The notes under the pieces: generated by a model
Databases searched by the model: none
Seen by the model: the letters and a program-made list of their open reading frames with translations, nothing else
Told to the model about the DNA's origin: nothing
DNA from: Pseudonocardia oroxyli
GTDB taxonomy: Bacteria; Actinomycetota; Actinomycetes; Mycobacteriales; Pseudonocardiaceae
Direction: 5' to 3'
Assembly (NCBI RefSeq): GCF_900102195.1
Contig: NZ_FNBE01000005.1
Span: forward strand, 111,649 to 175,648
Length of the DNA: 64,000 bases
Made by a program: the position numbers and the translations under genes
Shown: piece by piece, positions 17,160 through 27,060 of the stretch
How positions within the stretch are numbered: the stretch's first letter is position 1
Layout: each line of letters begins with the position of its first letter

Positions 17160-17205
17160 CACGAGGGCGGGTTCTCGGCCTCTCGACCGGGAACCCGCCC
17201 TCGTG
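17160..17205 (-). terminator. terminator after rplI
   Basis: A 15-bp perfect stem (CACGAGGGCGGGTTC with its complement) around a 16-base loop, 18 bp beyond the rplI stop. It lacks a T-run, as usual in very GC-rich genomes. Confidence 0.75.
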
Positions 17206-17223
17206 ACGGAACGTGACTGCGCG

Positions 17224-17673
17224 TCAGCTCGCGACGACCGCGACCTGGACCTGCGCGGTGACCTCCGGGTGCAGGCGCACCGACACCGGGTGGGTGCCGA
17301 CGCTCTTGATCTGCTCCGGGATCTCGATGGCGTGGCGGTCCAGAGCCGGGCCGCCCGCCTTCTTCACGGCCTCGACGACCTGCGCCGGGGTGACCGACCC
17401 GAACAGGCGGCCCGAGTCGCCCGCGGCCTTGGCGGTCACGGTGACGGACAGCTGCCCGATCTGGTTCGCGACCTCCTTGGCGTGCCCGAGGTCGCGGATC
17501 TGGCGGGCCTTCTGGGCCCGACGGATCTGCTCGACCTGCTTCTCGGCGCCACGGGTGGCGACGATCGCGTAGTTGCGGGGCAGCAGGTAGTTGCGGCCGT
17601 AGCCGTCCTTGACCTCGACGATGTCCCCGGGCGCACCCAGGTTCTGCACGTCCGTGGTGAGGATGAGCTTCAT
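17224..17673 (-). CDS. rplI: 50S ribosomal protein L9
   Basis: A 149-residue L9. The N-terminal domain begins [20 protein letters not shown] and contains GYGRNYLLP. The long connecting helix and the C-terminal rRNA-binding domain ([17 protein letters not shown]) are complete. Last gene of the rpsF-ssb-rpsR-rplI operon, 14 bp after rpsR. Confidence 0.97.
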   Translation of the reverse strand: MKLILTTDVQNLGAPGDIVEVKDGYGRNYLLPRNYAIVATRGAEKQVEQIRRAQKARQIRDLGHAKEVANQIGQLSVTVTAKAAGDSGRLFGSVTPAQVVEAVKKAGGPALDRHAIEIPEQIKSVGTHPVSVRLHPEVTAQVQVAVVAS

Positions 17674-17687
17674 GTCGATCCCCTTCC

Positions 17688-17924
17688 TCAGCGCGCGGTC
17701 GAGGTGTACGGCAGCAGGGCGACCTCGCGGCTGTTCTTCACGGCCACCGCGACGTCACGCTGGTGCTGCCGGCAGTTGCCGGTGACCCGACGCGCGCGGA
17801 TCTTGCCGCGGTCGGAGATGAACTTGCGGAGGAGGCCCGTGTCCTTGTAGTCGATGTCCTGGGCCTTGTCCTTGCAGAATGCGCAGACCTTCTTCTTGGG
17901 CTTGCGCAGAACTTGCTTGGGCAT
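17688..17924 (-). CDS. rpsR: 30S ribosomal protein S18, zinc-binding (C+) form
   Basis: A 78-residue S18. It keeps the zinc-ribbon ligands: CAFC near residues 14-17 and GNCRQH in the middle. It is therefore the C+ paralogue, expected when zinc is sufficient; a zinc-free copy may exist elsewhere. The conserved KIRARRVTG segment is present. It partners with S6 on 16S rRNA and sits between ssb (51 bp) and rplI (14 bp). Confidence 0.97.
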   Translation of the reverse strand: MPKQVLRKPKKKVCAFCKDKAQDIDYKDTGLLRKFISDRGKIRARRVTGNCRQHQRDVAVAVKNSREVALLPYTSTAR

Positions 17925-17975
17925 TGCTGATGCTCCTGGATGTGCACCGCGCTCACGCGCGGAGGGTGGAAAAGA

Positions 17976-18506
17976 TCAGAACGGGGGCTCGTCGTCCGCC
18001 GCCGGGCCGCTGCCCGCGGGCGGGGCCGAGCCCCAGGGGTCGTCGTAGCCGCCGCGCTGGCCGCCGCCGTTGCCGCCGCCACCGGAGTTCCCGCCGCCAC
18101 CACCACCGAAGCCGCCGCCACCGAAGTCCGAGCCGCCGGAGCGGCTGACCTTGTTGACCTTGGCCGTGGCGTACCGCAGGGAGGGGCCGACCTCGTCGAC
18201 CTCCATCTCGATGACGGTGCGCTTCTCGCCCTCGCGGGTCTCGAAGCTCCGCTGCCGCAGCCTGCCCTGCACGATCACGCGCGCGCCGCGGGTGAGCGTC
18301 TCGGCGACGTTCTCCGCGGCCTGGCGCCAGATGTTGCAGCGCAGGAACAACGCCTCGCCGTCCTTCCACTCGCCGGACTGGCGGTCGAAGGTGCGGGGCG
18401 TGGACGCCACCGTGAAGTTGGCGACGGCCGCCCCGGACGGGGTGAACCGAAGCTCCGGATCGGCGGTGAGGTTGCCGATCACGGTGATCACAGTCTCGCC
18501 GGCCAT
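17976..18506 (-). CDS. ssb: single-stranded DNA-binding protein
   Basis: A 176-residue SSB. The OB fold occupies about residues 1-115 ([30 protein letters not shown]). A Gly/Asn-rich flexible linker follows. The acidic tip DDEPPF, which recruits replication and repair partners, is intact. Its place between rpsF and rpsR is the standard operon. It starts 38 bp after the rpsF stop. Confidence 0.97.
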   Translation of the reverse strand: MAGETVITVIGNLTADPELRFTPSGAAVANFTVASTPRTFDRQSGEWKDGEALFLRCNIWRQAAENVAETLTRGARVIVQGRLRQRSFETREGEKRTVIEMEVDEVGPSLRYATAKVNKVSRSGGSDFGGGGFGGGGGGNSGGGGNGGGQRGGYDDPWGSAPPAGSGPAADDEPPF

Positions 18507-18544
18507 GCGGCCTCCTCAGGTGTGGCTGCGTGCGGGACGGGGTG

Positions 18545-18862
18545 TCAGCTCGCCGCTGCGGGGGCGGGCGTGCGCTTGGGGTCCCGGCGCAGCACCTTCG
18601 TGCGCAGGACCGACTCGTTCAGACCCAGCTGACGGTCGAGCTCCGCGACGGTGGCGGGCTCGGCCGTGACCTCGAGCACCGCGTAGATGCCCTCGGCGTT
18701 CTTGTTGATCTCGAAGGCCAGCCGACGCTTGCCCCAGACCTCGATCTTCTCCACCGAACCGCCGTCGGACTTCACGACGGTCAGGAACTGCTCGAGCGAC
18801 GGCTGCACCGTGCGCTCGTCCAGGCTCGGGTCGAGAATCACCATGATCTCGTAATGACGCAT
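18545..18862 (-). CDS. rpsF: 30S ribosomal protein S6
   Basis: A 105-residue S6 starting [16 protein letters not shown], with a C-terminal lysine-rich end. ATG 18862 is chosen: AGGAGG lies 12 bases upstream, while the in-frame GTG three codons earlier would lie only two bases from it. First gene of the rpsF-ssb-rpsR-rplI operon; its leader can fold over the Shine-Dalgarno sequence (18863-18923). Confidence 0.96.
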   Translation of the reverse strand: MRHYEIMVILDPSLDERTVQPSLEQFLTVVKSDGGSVEKIEVWGKRRLAFEINKNAEGIYAVLEVTAEPATVAELDRQLGLNESVLRTKVLRRDPKRTPAPAAAS

Positions 18863-18923
18863 GAGAACCACTCACCTCCTGTGGACTGGAACGGCCGCGG
18901 CGCTTCCGCGGCAGGAGGTTCTC
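18863..18923 (-). promoter_or_regulatory. rpsF leader hairpin that sequesters the ribosome binding site
   Basis: In the transcript, GAGAACCUCCUG pairs with CAGGAGG plus GGUUCUC just before the AUG, hiding the AGGAGG. The loop between contains CCGCGG-rich internal pairing. In other bacteria the S6:S18 complex binds a motif in its own rpsF leader for autoregulation. Location and SD sequestration fit; the exact S6:S18 consensus was not verified. The rest of 18924-19112 shows no gene, only a DnaA-box-like TGTGGACAA at 19047-19055. Confidence 0.55.
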
Positions 18924-19112
18924 ACCCCGCCCCGACAGAATCGGGCCCTCGGGCTCGTCGCACGGTGCCCGGGTGGGCACCGGCCGGAGCGGTTGCAGGC
19001 GAGATTACCAGCGCGTTTCCCCCGGTCCGCCGCCGCCCCGGTGCCCTGTGGACAACTCGGCGGGGCGGCGCCGGACACGAGACCTGTCGGGGGTCCCCTC
19101 TACGCTCGGGCC

Positions 19113-19877
19113 ATGCTCATCGGTGCCCACGTCCGGGACGACGATCCGCTGGCCGCGGCGGCCGAGCGCGGCGCGGAGGTCGTCCAGTTCTTCCTCGCCG
19201 ACCCCCAGGGGTGGAAGAAGCCGCAGCCGCACCCGAAGGCCGCCGAGCTCGCGGCGTCGGACGTGGTGACGGTCGTCCACTCGCCGTACGTCGTGAACGT
19301 CGCGAGCCCGAACAACCGGATCCGGATCCCCAGCCGCAAGCTCGTCACCCAGCACGCCGAGGGGGCCAAGGAGGTCGGGGCGATCGGGCTGGTGGTCCAC
19401 GGCGGGCACGTCACGAAGGACGAGGACCCGGCCGTCGGTGTCGACAACTGGCGCAAGTTCGTGGAGCGCCAGCACGCCGAGGGCGGCTTCGCGGTGCCGG
19501 TGTTCATCGAGAACACCGCGGGCGGGGACAACGCGATGGCCCGGAAGTTCGATGCGCTGGCCCGCCTGTGGGACGCGGTGGGCGAGTTCGGCGTGGGGTT
19601 CTGCCTCGACACCTGCCACGCGTTCGCCGCGGGCGAGGAGCTGGTGGGCGTCGTGGAGCGGGCCAAGGCGATCACCGGCCGCATCGACCTGGTGCACCTG
19701 AACAACTCGCGGGACGAGTTCGACTCCGCGCGGGACCGCCACGCGAACGTCGCGGACGGCACGATCGAGCCCGAGGTGCTCGCCGCCGTCGTCGCCGCGG
19801 CGCAGGCCCCGGTCGTGGTGGAGACCCCGGCGGAGGGGCAGGCGGCGGACATCGCCTACCTGCGCGCGAAGGCGTGA
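19113..19877 (+). CDS. nfo: deoxyribonuclease IV (endonuclease IV, AP endonuclease)
   Basis: A 254-residue TIM-barrel trinuclear-zinc AP endonuclease of base-excision repair. Metal ligands are visible in HSPYVVN, HGGHV, IENTAGG, LDTCHAFAAG, HLNNSRDEFDSARDRH and VVETP. Compared with the Escherichia coli enzyme it is slightly short at the N-terminus. ATG 19113 is fixed by -10 TACGCT at 19101-19106. Its stop TGA overlaps the GTG of the following membrane protein. Confidence 0.88.
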   Translation: MLIGAHVRDDDPLAAAAERGAEVVQFFLADPQGWKKPQPHPKAAELAASDVVTVVHSPYVVNVASPNNRIRIPSRKLVTQHAEGAKEVGAIGLVVHGGHVTKDEDPAVGVDNWRKFVERQHAEGGFAVPVFIENTAGGDNAMARKFDALARLWDAVGEFGVGFCLDTCHAFAAGEELVGVVERAKAITGRIDLVHLNNSRDEFDSARDRHANVADGTIEPEVLAAVVAAAQAPVVVETPAEGQAADIAYLRAKA

Positions 19878-21268
19878 GACCGGCCCGGTTCGGCACGGCC
19901 GGGCTGGTCCTGGTCGTGCTGCTCACCGGGCTGACCCTGCTGCTCGGCTACGCGAACAAGGCCCGCTGCGCGGGCCCGGAGTTCGACGCGTCGGGCCGCA
20001 CGCTGGACTTCGGCACCCGCCAGAACCGAGACGTCTGCTACTCCGACATCCAGTACCTGTGGATCGGGCGCTCCATCGACACCCACGTGTTCCCCTACGT
20101 CGAGGGCGGGATCACCGAGGACGGGCGGCTCACCGGGGGAGCGGTCGAGTACCCGGTGCTCAGCGGCGTGCTGATCTGGCTCGGGGCGCTCGGTGCCCAC
20201 ACCGACGCCGGGTTCCTGCTCGGGTCCGCGCTGCTGCTCGCCCCGTTCGGCCTGCTCACGGGCTGGATGCTGGGCAGGCTCGCGCGGTGGCGGGCGCTGC
20301 TCTGGGCGCTCGGCCCACCGCTGGTGCTCTACGCCTTCCACAACTGGGACCTGCCCGCGGTCGCCGCCGCCGTGGCCGCGGTCCTGGTGATGCACACGCG
20401 CCGCGACTCCACGCTCGCCGCGCTCCTGCTGGGCCTGGGCTGCGCGCTGAAGCTCTACCCCGGCGCGTTCCTCCTCCCGCTCGCGCTCTACGTCCTCTCC
20501 CGCGGGCCGGACGGTGCCGTGCGGGACAGGGGCGTGGACTGGCTCGGCGCGCTGCGGGTGCTCGGGGTGGGGCTGGGCACCGTGGTGCTGGTCAACCTGC
20601 CGTTCGCGCTCGCGGGCTATGCGGGCTGGCGGGCCAGCTTCACGTTCCAGGAGAACCGCGCGGTCGACGTCAGCACCAACTCGATCTGGTTCTGGGGCCT
20701 GCGCCCACTGCTGGGGGAGGCGGACTTCGGCCCGCTCGTCGACGTGCTCTCCCCGGTGCTGGTCCTGGTGAGCTTCGCGGTGGCCGCCGCCGTCGGGTGG
20801 CGGATCCACCGCCGCGGCGCCGAGTACCCCTGGATCGGCGTCAGCGCGGCGATGCTCTGCGGTTTCCTGCTGCTGCACAAGGTGCACTCCCCGCAGTACA
20901 CGCTCTGGCTGCTGCCGTTCTTCGTGCTGCTGCGCATCCGCTGGGGGTGGATCGCGGGGTACCTCGCGGCCGACCTCCTGATGGGGATCGGGATCTTCCG
21001 CTGGTTCTACGTGCTCAACGCGGGGCTGGACGGCGGCATCGCGGGCGGGCTCGCCGCGCAGGCGGTCGTGCTCGGCGTGTGGGGCCGCGCGGTGTTGCTG
21101 GTGATCCTGTTCGGCCTGTTCCTGCGGGCGCCTACCGCCATGCGAACACCGGCTGCTCCAGATGGTCCACCCGCGTCCCGCGACCGTGCAGCAGGACCTC
21201 CCGCAGCTGGTACATCACCGCTGCCGTCGGGGCGTGCACGAAGCGGTCGAACAGCGGGACCTGGATGA
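19874..21268 (+). CDS. GT87-type (DUF2029) polyprenol-phosphate glycosyltransferase, paralogue 1
   Basis: A 464-residue polytopic membrane protein with about 11 hydrophobic helices, of the GT87/GT-C kind that mannosylates lipids in actinobacteria. Conserved features are a Cys and aromatic-rich first loop (DVCYSDIQYLW), YVEGGI and EYPVLSG, HNWDLPAV, ALKLYPG and the late HKVHSPQYTLWLLPFF. The donor and acceptor are unknown. It starts at GTG overlapping the nfo stop. The last 46 residues are hydrophilic and overlap the convergent NUDIX gene by 137 bp; a shorter real end (a sequencing or frameshift event) is possible. Confidence 0.75.
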   Translation: MRPARFGTAGLVLVVLLTGLTLLLGYANKARCAGPEFDASGRTLDFGTRQNRDVCYSDIQYLWIGRSIDTHVFPYVEGGITEDGRLTGGAVEYPVLSGVLIWLGALGAHTDAGFLLGSALLLAPFGLLTGWMLGRLARWRALLWALGPPLVLYAFHNWDLPAVAAAVAAVLVMHTRRDSTLAALLLGLGCALKLYPGAFLLPLALYVLSRGPDGAVRDRGVDWLGALRVLGVGLGTVVLVNLPFALAGYAGWRASFTFQENRAVDVSTNSIWFWGLRPLLGEADFGPLVDVLSPVLVLVSFAVAAAVGWRIHRRGAEYPWIGVSAAMLCGFLLLHKVHSPQYTLWLLPFFVLLRIRWGWIAGYLAADLLMGIGIFRWFYVLNAGLDGGIAGGLAAQAVVLGVWGRAVLLVILFGLFLRAPTAMRTPAAPDGPPASRDRAAGPPAAGTSPLPSGRARSGRTAGPG

Positions 21269-21752
21269 CCGGCGCGTCGGACTCGGGGATGGAGATGAAC
21301 CGGGGCTCGACGTCGATGTCCGCCAGCCGGATCCGGTACACGTGCGCCACCTCCTCGGGGTTCGGGGTGAGCTCGCCGACCTCGCCCGCCCACAGCACCA
21401 CCGGGGTGATCACGTACCCGGAGCGGGTGGGGTAGTCGTCGAGCAGGCCGAGGACCGCGTCCTCGCCGAGCTCGAGCCCGACCTCCTCGGCCAGCTCCCG
21501 GCGGCCCGTCTCGGTGATCGTCTCCCCGGCGTCCGTCCGGCCGCCCGGCAGCGCCCACTGACCCGCGTGCCTGCGCAGGGTCGCGGCGCGGCGGGTCAGC
21601 AGGAAGGCAAGGCCGTCCGCGAGACCCGGCGCACCCGTGGTGACCAGGGTCAGCGTGACGGCGGAGCGCTTCAGGTCCGGTCGGTCCACGCCGCGGCGCT
21701 CGAACGCCGCCAGCCGAGCCTCGACGATCCCCCGCAGGTCACCGGCGTCCAT
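21132..21752 (-). CDS. NUDIX hydrolase
   Basis: A 206-residue NUDIX pyrophosphohydrolase. The Nudix box is complete: GGRTDAGE, then [19 protein letters not shown] (G-x5-E-x7-REL-x-EE-x-G-L). Length and N-terminal extension resemble CoA/ADP-ribose pyrophosphatases, but no CoA-specific motif was verified. Its start overlaps the end of the upstream GT87 gene by 14 bp, so ponA, GT87 and NUDIX form a minus-strand operon. Confidence 0.85.
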   Translation of the reverse strand: MDAGDLRGIVEARLAAFERRGVDRPDLKRSAVTLTLVTTGAPGLADGLAFLLTRRAATLRRHAGQWALPGGRTDAGETITETGRRELAEEVGLELGEDAVLGLLDDYPTRSGYVITPVVLWAGEVGELTPNPEEVAHVYRIRLADIDVEPRFISIPESDAPVIQVPLFDRFVHAPTAAVMYQLREVLLHGRGTRVDHLEQPVFAWR

Positions 21753-23301
21753 TCTGCGGACTCTGCCCCACCGGAACCGGACGCGCGGCCCGGTGTGACG
21801 GGCGTCGCAGTGGCCAGTCGGGGTCGGCGTCGAGCACCGCGTCCGCCGCCTCGCCGTCCGCCTCCGGGTCGGGGGCGCGGAGCGGGTCGGTCTGCGGCCT
21901 GAGCACGGAACGGACGACCAGCACGGCGACCAGCACCACCGTCGCGTCCCGCAGCAGGACGGCCCCGAGGAACCAGTCCGGCGGGAGTCCCTTCTGGCCG
22001 GGGCCGACGTAGTAGAACATCCGCGGCACCCAGACCAGGGCGTCGATCGCCATCCAGGCCAGCAGCAGCCGCCAGCGCGGCAGCGCCAGCACCGCCAGCG
22101 GCACCAACCACAGCGAGTACTGCGGGCTCCACACCTTGTTGACCAGCAGGAACGCCGCGACGATCAGGAACGCCAGCGAGGCGACCCGGGGTGGGCGCGG
22201 TGCCTTGGCGGCCAGCACCACCAGCCCGGCACAGGCCGCCACCAGCAGGGAGGCGCTCACCGCGTTCAGCGTGTTCGGCGCCTGGTCGGGGCCCAGCGGC
22301 CCGTCGAACCCACTCCAGCCGGTGAAGTAGGACAGCGCGTAGTACAGCGAGTCCGGGTCGGCAGGACGCGTGCGGTTGAGCCGGATGAACTCCCACCACC
22401 CCGGGGCCCAGGCCAGCAGGACCGGGACGTTCACGGCCAGCCAGGCCACGGCCGCGGCCGCGACGGTCCGCACCGCGACGCCCACGTCCCGCCGCCGGAC
22501 CGCCACCAGCACGATCGGCAGGAGCAGCAACAGCGGGTACAGCTTCGCCGCCCCGCCCAGGCCGAGCAGGATCCCGGCGAGGACCGGTCGTCTCCGGGTC
22601 AGTGCCAGCATTCCCGCGCAGGCCAGGGCGACCGCCAGCGCGTCGAAGTTGGTGAAGGCGTGCACCGCGACGAGCGGGGAGATCGCCACGAGCGCGGCGT
22701 CCCACGGCCTGCTCCGCCCGGCGGCGGTGAACGCGTCCCCCGCGGACCGCATCCGCACGACCGTCCAGACCACGACCAGCCAACAGGCCGCCAGTGCGGA
22801 CGCGACGATGTCGAAGTACACGACCACCGACAGCGCCGACGGCAGCGGGAGGCTCTGCCAGACGTCCGTCAGCCGGGCGGCGCCCCACTGGAAGAACCCG
22901 GTGAGCACCGGGTACTCCATGTAGCGCACGGCGCCGTCGCCGTCCTGCCAGGAGTCCCGATAGGGGATCGCGGTGGGGTCGTCCAGCCGTTCGATGGAGT
23001 AGAGCGGGACGGTGTCGGAGTAGCACATCGCCACGTACTGGCGGTTGTTCTGCCAGTCGAGCGCCAGCGTCCCGTCCTCGGTGCGGTACTGCTGCAGGCA
23101 CGGCGCCTTCGCGAACCAGCCCAGGGCGAGCGTGACGACCGCGAGCAGCAGCACGACGCGCAGGGGCGTCCAGAACGCGGCGCGCCCGACGAGGGCGTGG
23201 CGGCCCAGCGGGCCGCCGACGAGCCTGCTGGCCGAGGCGACGAGCGGCTCGGTCCAGCTGGGGACGACCCGCCGCGAGGGACCGGGCAGCCTAGTTCCCA
23301 T
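21739..23301 (-). CDS. GT87-type (DUF2029) glycosyltransferase, paralogue 2
   Basis: A 520-residue polytopic membrane protein and paralogue of the gene at 19874: [14 protein letters not shown] and [13 protein letters not shown] mirror that protein, as do [16 protein letters not shown] and [15 protein letters not shown]. It corresponds in position to the membrane gene next to ponA1 in mycobacteria. Likely a lipid-linked mannosyl- or arabinosyltransferase of the GT-C fold. Its ATG overlaps the ponA stop by 11 bp. The C-terminal 50 residues are hydrophilic. Confidence 0.8.
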   Translation of the reverse strand: MGTRLPGPSRRVVPSWTEPLVASASRLVGGPLGRHALVGRAAFWTPLRVVLLLAVVTLALGWFAKAPCLQQYRTEDGTLALDWQNNRQYVAMCYSDTVPLYSIERLDDPTAIPYRDSWQDGDGAVRYMEYPVLTGFFQWGAARLTDVWQSLPLPSALSVVVYFDIVASALAACWLVVVWTVVRMRSAGDAFTAAGRSRPWDAALVAISPLVAVHAFTNFDALAVALACAGMLALTRRRPVLAGILLGLGGAAKLYPLLLLLPIVLVAVRRRDVGVAVRTVAAAAVAWLAVNVPVLLAWAPGWWEFIRLNRTRPADPDSLYYALSYFTGWSGFDGPLGPDQAPNTLNAVSASLLVAACAGLVVLAAKAPRPPRVASLAFLIVAAFLLVNKVWSPQYSLWLVPLAVLALPRWRLLLAWMAIDALVWVPRMFYYVGPGQKGLPPDWFLGAVLLRDATVVLVAVLVVRSVLRPQTDPLRAPDPEADGEAADAVLDADPDWPLRRPSHRAARPVPVGQSPQNGRR

Positions 23302-25834
23302 TCCGGGCGGGGTCGAAGAACTGGTCGGTGAAGCCCGCGGGGTTGCCGTTGCCCCCGCCGCCGTTCCCGCCGTTGCCGTTCCCGCCGCCGCCGTTGCCGC
23401 CGCCGCCGTTCCCGCCGTCCCCGTTGCCGCCGCCGCCGTTGTTGTTCCGGTCGCCGTTGTTCCCGTTGCCGCCGTTGTTCCCGTTGCCGCGCTCGTGGGG
23501 GTCGACCTGGCCGTTGCCGTCCGCGTCCTGGCCGCCGTTGCCGTTGCCGTCCTGCTGGTCCTGGCCGGCGTTGTCCGACACCGGCGCCTGGCCGAGCGGG
23601 GTGAACTTCGAGAACTGCTCGGTGGGTGTGCCGCGCAGTGCCGTGGTCATGAACTCCTGCCAGATCGAGCCGGGCAGCATCCGGCCGTAGATCGGCCTGC
23701 CCGCGGAGTTCTTGATCGGCGAGTTGTCGTCCGTGCCGACCCAGACGGCGGTGGAGATCGACGGGGTGTAGCCGACGGTCCACGCGTCGTTGTTCTGGCC
23801 CTCGACGCTGCTCTGCACGGTGCCGGTCTTCGCGGCGACCGGGCGGCCGCCCAGCCCGATCCGCGACGAGCTCGCCACGTCGGTCATGGACTCCGTGACG
23901 TTCCGCGCGACCTGCTGGCTGAAGGCCTGCGTGCCGCTCGCCGCCCCCGCGGTGTGGTCGAAGATGACCCGGCCGTCGCTGGTGGTGACCTTGCGGACCA
24001 TGAACGGGTCGTGCCGCACGCCGTCCGCCGCGAAGGTCGCGTACGCCGCGGCCATGTTCTCGGTCGTCAGGTTCTTGTCACCGAGCGCGATACCGCCGGT
24101 GGGGTTCTTGAGGTCCTCGGCGGGGATGCCCGCCGCCGCGGCCGCGTCGGCGACCTTCTGCGGGCCGACATCCAGCGCCATCCGGTAGAAGACGGTGTTG
24201 ATCGACTGCGTCATCGCCGTCTTCACCGAGCACTGGTTGCAGCTCACGCCCTCGGAGTTGCTGACCTTGACCCCGGCGAGCGTCTGCGGGGACGACCCGT
24301 CGTACTGGGTGCCCAGGCCGATCGGGTCCGGCTGCTGCAGCCCGGCGGCGAACACGAACGGCTTGAACGAGGAGCCGGGCTGCTTCGACGCCTGCGCGTA
24401 GTCCAGCCCGACGCCGTCGTTGCCGCCGAAGTAGGCCAGCACGGCACCCGTCTTCGGGTCGATGGAGACCAGCGCCGTGCGCAGGTTGTCCGGCTGGCCC
24501 TTCATGACGTCGTTCGCCGCGTCGACGGCCGCCTTCTGCGCGGCGGGGTCGATCGTCGTCTCGACGGTCAGGCCCTCGGTGTTGATCTCCGACTCGGAGA
24601 TCCCGTTCTCCTCGAGCTCGGCGCGCACCTGGTTGTAGATGTGGCCGTTGGCGTCCCCGGGGATGCCGCCGCCCGAGGCCGAGGCCTCCTGCCACTGCGG
24701 GAAGACCTGCTGGGCCCGGTCACTCGGGCTCATCCAGCCCTGCTGCACCATGCCGTCGAGCACGAAGGCCCACCGCTGCTGGCTGCGGTCCAGGTTCTTC
24801 GCCGGGTCCCAGCGCGAGGGCGACTGGATCAGCCCGGCGATCATCGCGCCCTCCGACGGCGTCAGGTCGCCGACGTCCTTGCCGAAGTAGGCCTGGCTGG
24901 CCGCCTGGATGCCGTACGCGCCGCGGCCCAGGTAGATGGCGTTGAGGTAGTTCTCGAGGATCTGCTCCTTGGTCTGCTCCTTGGAGATCTTCGCGGCGAG
25001 CACGATCTCCTTGTACTTGCGGAGCAGCGAGACCTGGTCCTGCCCGGTCGTCACCTTGATGTACTGCTGGGTGATCGTGGAGCCGCCGCCGATGCCGCCG
25101 GTGAGCTGGTTCCACACGGCGCGGCCGATGCCGGACACGTCGAAGCCGGGGTTGGTGAAGAAGGAGCGGTCCTCCGCGGAGAGCACGGCCTCCTGGACGT
25201 GTTTCGGGACCTGGTCCAGGGTCACGTTCGTCCGGTTGATGTTGTTCGGCCGGACCGTGGCCAGCGGGCTCCCGTCCGCGAACGTGAACGTGGCGACCTG
25301 GGTGTTCGCGGCGTCCTGCGCGGTCGGCACCGGGAAGATCATCCAGCCGACGGCGAACGCGACGAACGGCGCGAGGATCAGCACCCCGAGGGTCCAGAAG
25401 GCGATCCGGCGCACCCGCTTCCCCTTCGGTCGCCCGCCCTCCCCGTCGCCGCCACCGCCGCGACCTCGGGGAGGCCCGGCCGGGGGCGGGCCCGGGGGCT
25501 CGGCCACGGCCAGGGACGTGGGCCGGTCGTCCGGACCCGAGACGCCGGCGTCGTGCGTGAGCAGGGGCGCCTCCCGCCCGGGCGGGCCCATTGGCCCGGG
25601 CCGGTGCGGCGGCGGGCCGAAGCGCTGCGGGGCGGGGCGGCCGGGGGGCGGTCCGTAGCCGGGTCGGGCTCCCGGCGGCGGGCCCGCAGGCTGCGGAGGG
25701 GGCGGGCCGCCGTTGCGGCCGTTCCAGGGCGGCGGTCCGCTCTGCGGACGCGCGGGGGCGACGTTCCAGACGTCCGGCACGGGGGCGCGCGGGGGCACGC
25801 CGGATCGGCTCGGGTCGCTGCGCTGATCGGTCAC
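23291..25834 (-). CDS. ponA: bifunctional penicillin-binding protein (class A, PonA1-type)
   Basis: An 847-residue peptidoglycan glycosyltransferase/transpeptidase. Residues 1-140 are a Pro/Gly-rich cytoplasmic tail, with a membrane helix at about 143-166. The GT51 domain has catalytic Glu in SAEDRSFF (about 221) and GGGSTITQQ. The transpeptidase domain has SSFK (Ser about 488), SIN (about 544) and KTG (about 669). The last 80 or so residues are Gly/Asn repeats instead of a PASTA or Pro-rich tail. The GTG start at 25834 has GGAG seven bases upstream. Confidence 0.95.
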   Translation of the reverse strand: MTDQRSDPSRSGVPPRAPVPDVWNVAPARPQSGPPPWNGRNGGPPPPQPAGPPPGARPGYGPPPGRPAPQRFGPPPHRPGPMGPPGREAPLLTHDAGVSGPDDRPTSLAVAEPPGPPPAGPPRGRGGGGDGEGGRPKGKRVRRIAFWTLGVLILAPFVAFAVGWMIFPVPTAQDAANTQVATFTFADGSPLATVRPNNINRTNVTLDQVPKHVQEAVLSAEDRSFFTNPGFDVSGIGRAVWNQLTGGIGGGSTITQQYIKVTTGQDQVSLLRKYKEIVLAAKISKEQTKEQILENYLNAIYLGRGAYGIQAASQAYFGKDVGDLTPSEGAMIAGLIQSPSRWDPAKNLDRSQQRWAFVLDGMVQQGWMSPSDRAQQVFPQWQEASASGGGIPGDANGHIYNQVRAELEENGISESEINTEGLTVETTIDPAAQKAAVDAANDVMKGQPDNLRTALVSIDPKTGAVLAYFGGNDGVGLDYAQASKQPGSSFKPFVFAAGLQQPDPIGLGTQYDGSSPQTLAGVKVSNSEGVSCNQCSVKTAMTQSINTVFYRMALDVGPQKVADAAAAAGIPAEDLKNPTGGIALGDKNLTTENMAAAYATFAADGVRHDPFMVRKVTTSDGRVIFDHTAGAASGTQAFSQQVARNVTESMTDVASSSRIGLGGRPVAAKTGTVQSSVEGQNNDAWTVGYTPSISTAVWVGTDDNSPIKNSAGRPIYGRMLPGSIWQEFMTTALRGTPTEQFSKFTPLGQAPVSDNAGQDQQDGNGNGGQDADGNGQVDPHERGNGNNGGNGNNGDRNNNGGGGNGDGGNGGGGNGGGGNGNGGNGGGGNGNPAGFTDQFFDPARNGN
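23345..23510 (-). repeat. Gly/Asn-coding short-period repeat in the 3' end of ponA
   Basis: Repeated GGN/NGG codons (GCCGTTGCCGCC-type units on the plus strand) produce a disordered Gly/Asn tail of the penicillin-binding protein. It is a coding low-complexity repeat and prone to slippage. Confidence 0.75.
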
Positions 25835-25938
25835 CGCGGGCTCCGTGCTTCTCCGCCTGCCGGTGGGGAGCAACGGCGGGCCGGGACGGGGAACGTGGGT
25901 TTCACAGGTCTTCTCGGGGGTCGGGGATCACGCTGGGG

Positions 25939-26343
25939 TCATTCGGCGGCGGTCCTGCGCCTGCGCGGTCGGTCGGGACGGGCGCCGGTGCCCAGCACCG
26001 ACGATTGGACCAGATGGTTCCAGCCGCACGTTCGGCAGACCTCCACGAGGTACACCGAGAACTCGCCGTGCCTGCCCGCGAGCTCCTCCAGCTCCTCGGG
26101 ACGCCGGGCCGATCCGGAGGCCTGCCGCAGCTCCTCGCCGAAGACCCACCAGACGTGGGTCAGCCGGTCCCGCCGACAGACGGGGCACTGCTGGTCGGTC
26201 TGGGTGCCGTGGAAGCGGGCCGCACGCTGCAGGTACGGACTCGCGTCGCACACCTCGGCCTCGCCCACCCTCGTGGCGTAGACGTCCGCGAGCAGCGCAC
26301 GGCGCTGCAACGCGTAGTCGACGACCTGCCGGTGGGTGAGCAC
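25939..26343 (-). CDS. DUF5318 family protein with two CxxC pairs
   Basis: A 134-residue cytoplasmic protein conserved beside ponA1 in actinobacteria (Rv0049-type). Two Cys pairs, CPVCRRD and CRTCGWN, suggest a zinc ribbon. The N-terminus VVDYALQRRALLADV is characteristic. Function is unknown. GTG 26343 is chosen because the -10 TACCCT (complement of 26351-26356) lies seven bases upstream; another GTG at 26361 would overlap that -10. It is 104 bp upstream of ponA, same strand. Confidence 0.78.
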   Translation of the reverse strand: MLTHRQVVDYALQRRALLADVYATRVGEAEVCDASPYLQRAARFHGTQTDQQCPVCRRDRLTHVWWVFGEELRQASGSARRPEELEELAGRHGEFSVYLVEVCRTCGWNHLVQSSVLGTGARPDRPRRRRTAAE

Positions 26344-26419
26344 GGCGACCAGGGTACTCACCCGACCCGACGATTCGGTGACACGACGGTGACGCGGGTC
26401 TCGATAGCCCGTCGAGATG

Positions 26420-26436
26420 TATCGCGCCGATATAGT
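26420..26436 (+). promoter_or_regulatory. padR-ino1 promoter with overlapping palindrome
   Basis: TATCG-CGC-CGATA (26420-26432) overlaps a -10 hexamer TATAGT (26431-26436), 64 bases before padR. An inverted repeat over the -10 is where an autoregulating PadR repressor would bind. Binding is inferred. Confidence 0.5.
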
Positions 26437-26499
26437 GAGGTTCATCGATCCGTCGGGGACAGCGGGGTCCCCGGCGCCGGACACGGAGAGGAGGCGGCA

Positions 26500-27060
26500 G
26501 TGCTCGAGTTCGCGATCCTGGGCCTGCTGCTGGAGACTCCGATGCACGGGTATCAGCTGCGCAAGCAGTTGGGTCTGCGGCTCGGCGGGTTCCGGGTCTT
26601 CTCCTACGGCTCGCTGTACCCGGCCCTGCGCAGGCTGCAGCGCGCCGGGCTCATCGCCGAGGAGGAGGCCGAGACCGGCTGGTCCAAGCGGTCTCGTCGG
26701 ACCTACCGGATCTCGGCGGAGGGCAAGGAGCGGTTCGCCGAGCTCTTGGCCGAGTCGGGCCCGCAGTCGTGGGACGACGAGGGGTTCGGGGTACACCTCG
26801 CCTTCTTCTCCCGCACCCCGGCCGAGACCCGCATGCGGATCCTCGAGGGGCGCAGGCGCGCCGTCGAGGAACGTCGCGAGGGAATCCGCGCGGCACTCGC
26901 GCGGGCGGGCGAGCAGATCGATCGCTACACCCGCGAGCTGCACGAGCTCGGGCTCGACACCACCGAACGCGAGGTCCGGTGGCTGAACGAGCTCATCGAG
27001 CGGGAACGACATCCCGGCGACGAGGCCGGACCCACCGGACACAAGGGAGAACCTGCATGA
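26500..27060 (+). CDS. PadR family transcriptional regulator
   Basis: A 186-residue regulator. The winged-helix N-terminus ([20 protein letters not shown], then [15 protein letters not shown]) is followed by a C-terminal dimerising coiled coil. The GTG start has GGAGAGGAGG upstream. Its stop overlaps the ino1 start (ATGA), so it is translationally coupled to ino1, as in mycobacteria (Rv0047c-Rv0046c), and probably controls inositol synthesis and itself. Confidence 0.9.
   Translation: MLEFAILGLLLETPMHGYQLRKQLGLRLGGFRVFSYGSLYPALRRLQRAGLIAEEEAETGWSKRSRRTYRISAEGKERFAELLAESGPQSWDDEGFGVHLAFFSRTPAETRMRILEGRRRAVEERREGIRAALARAGEQIDRYTRELHELGLDTTEREVRWLNELIERERHPGDEAGPTGHKGEPA

Noticed and set aside
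25939..27042. 367-codon minus-strand frame across padR
   Set aside because: Only the last 134 codons (DUF5318) are real; the rest is antisense to padR and beyond a leaderless promoter.
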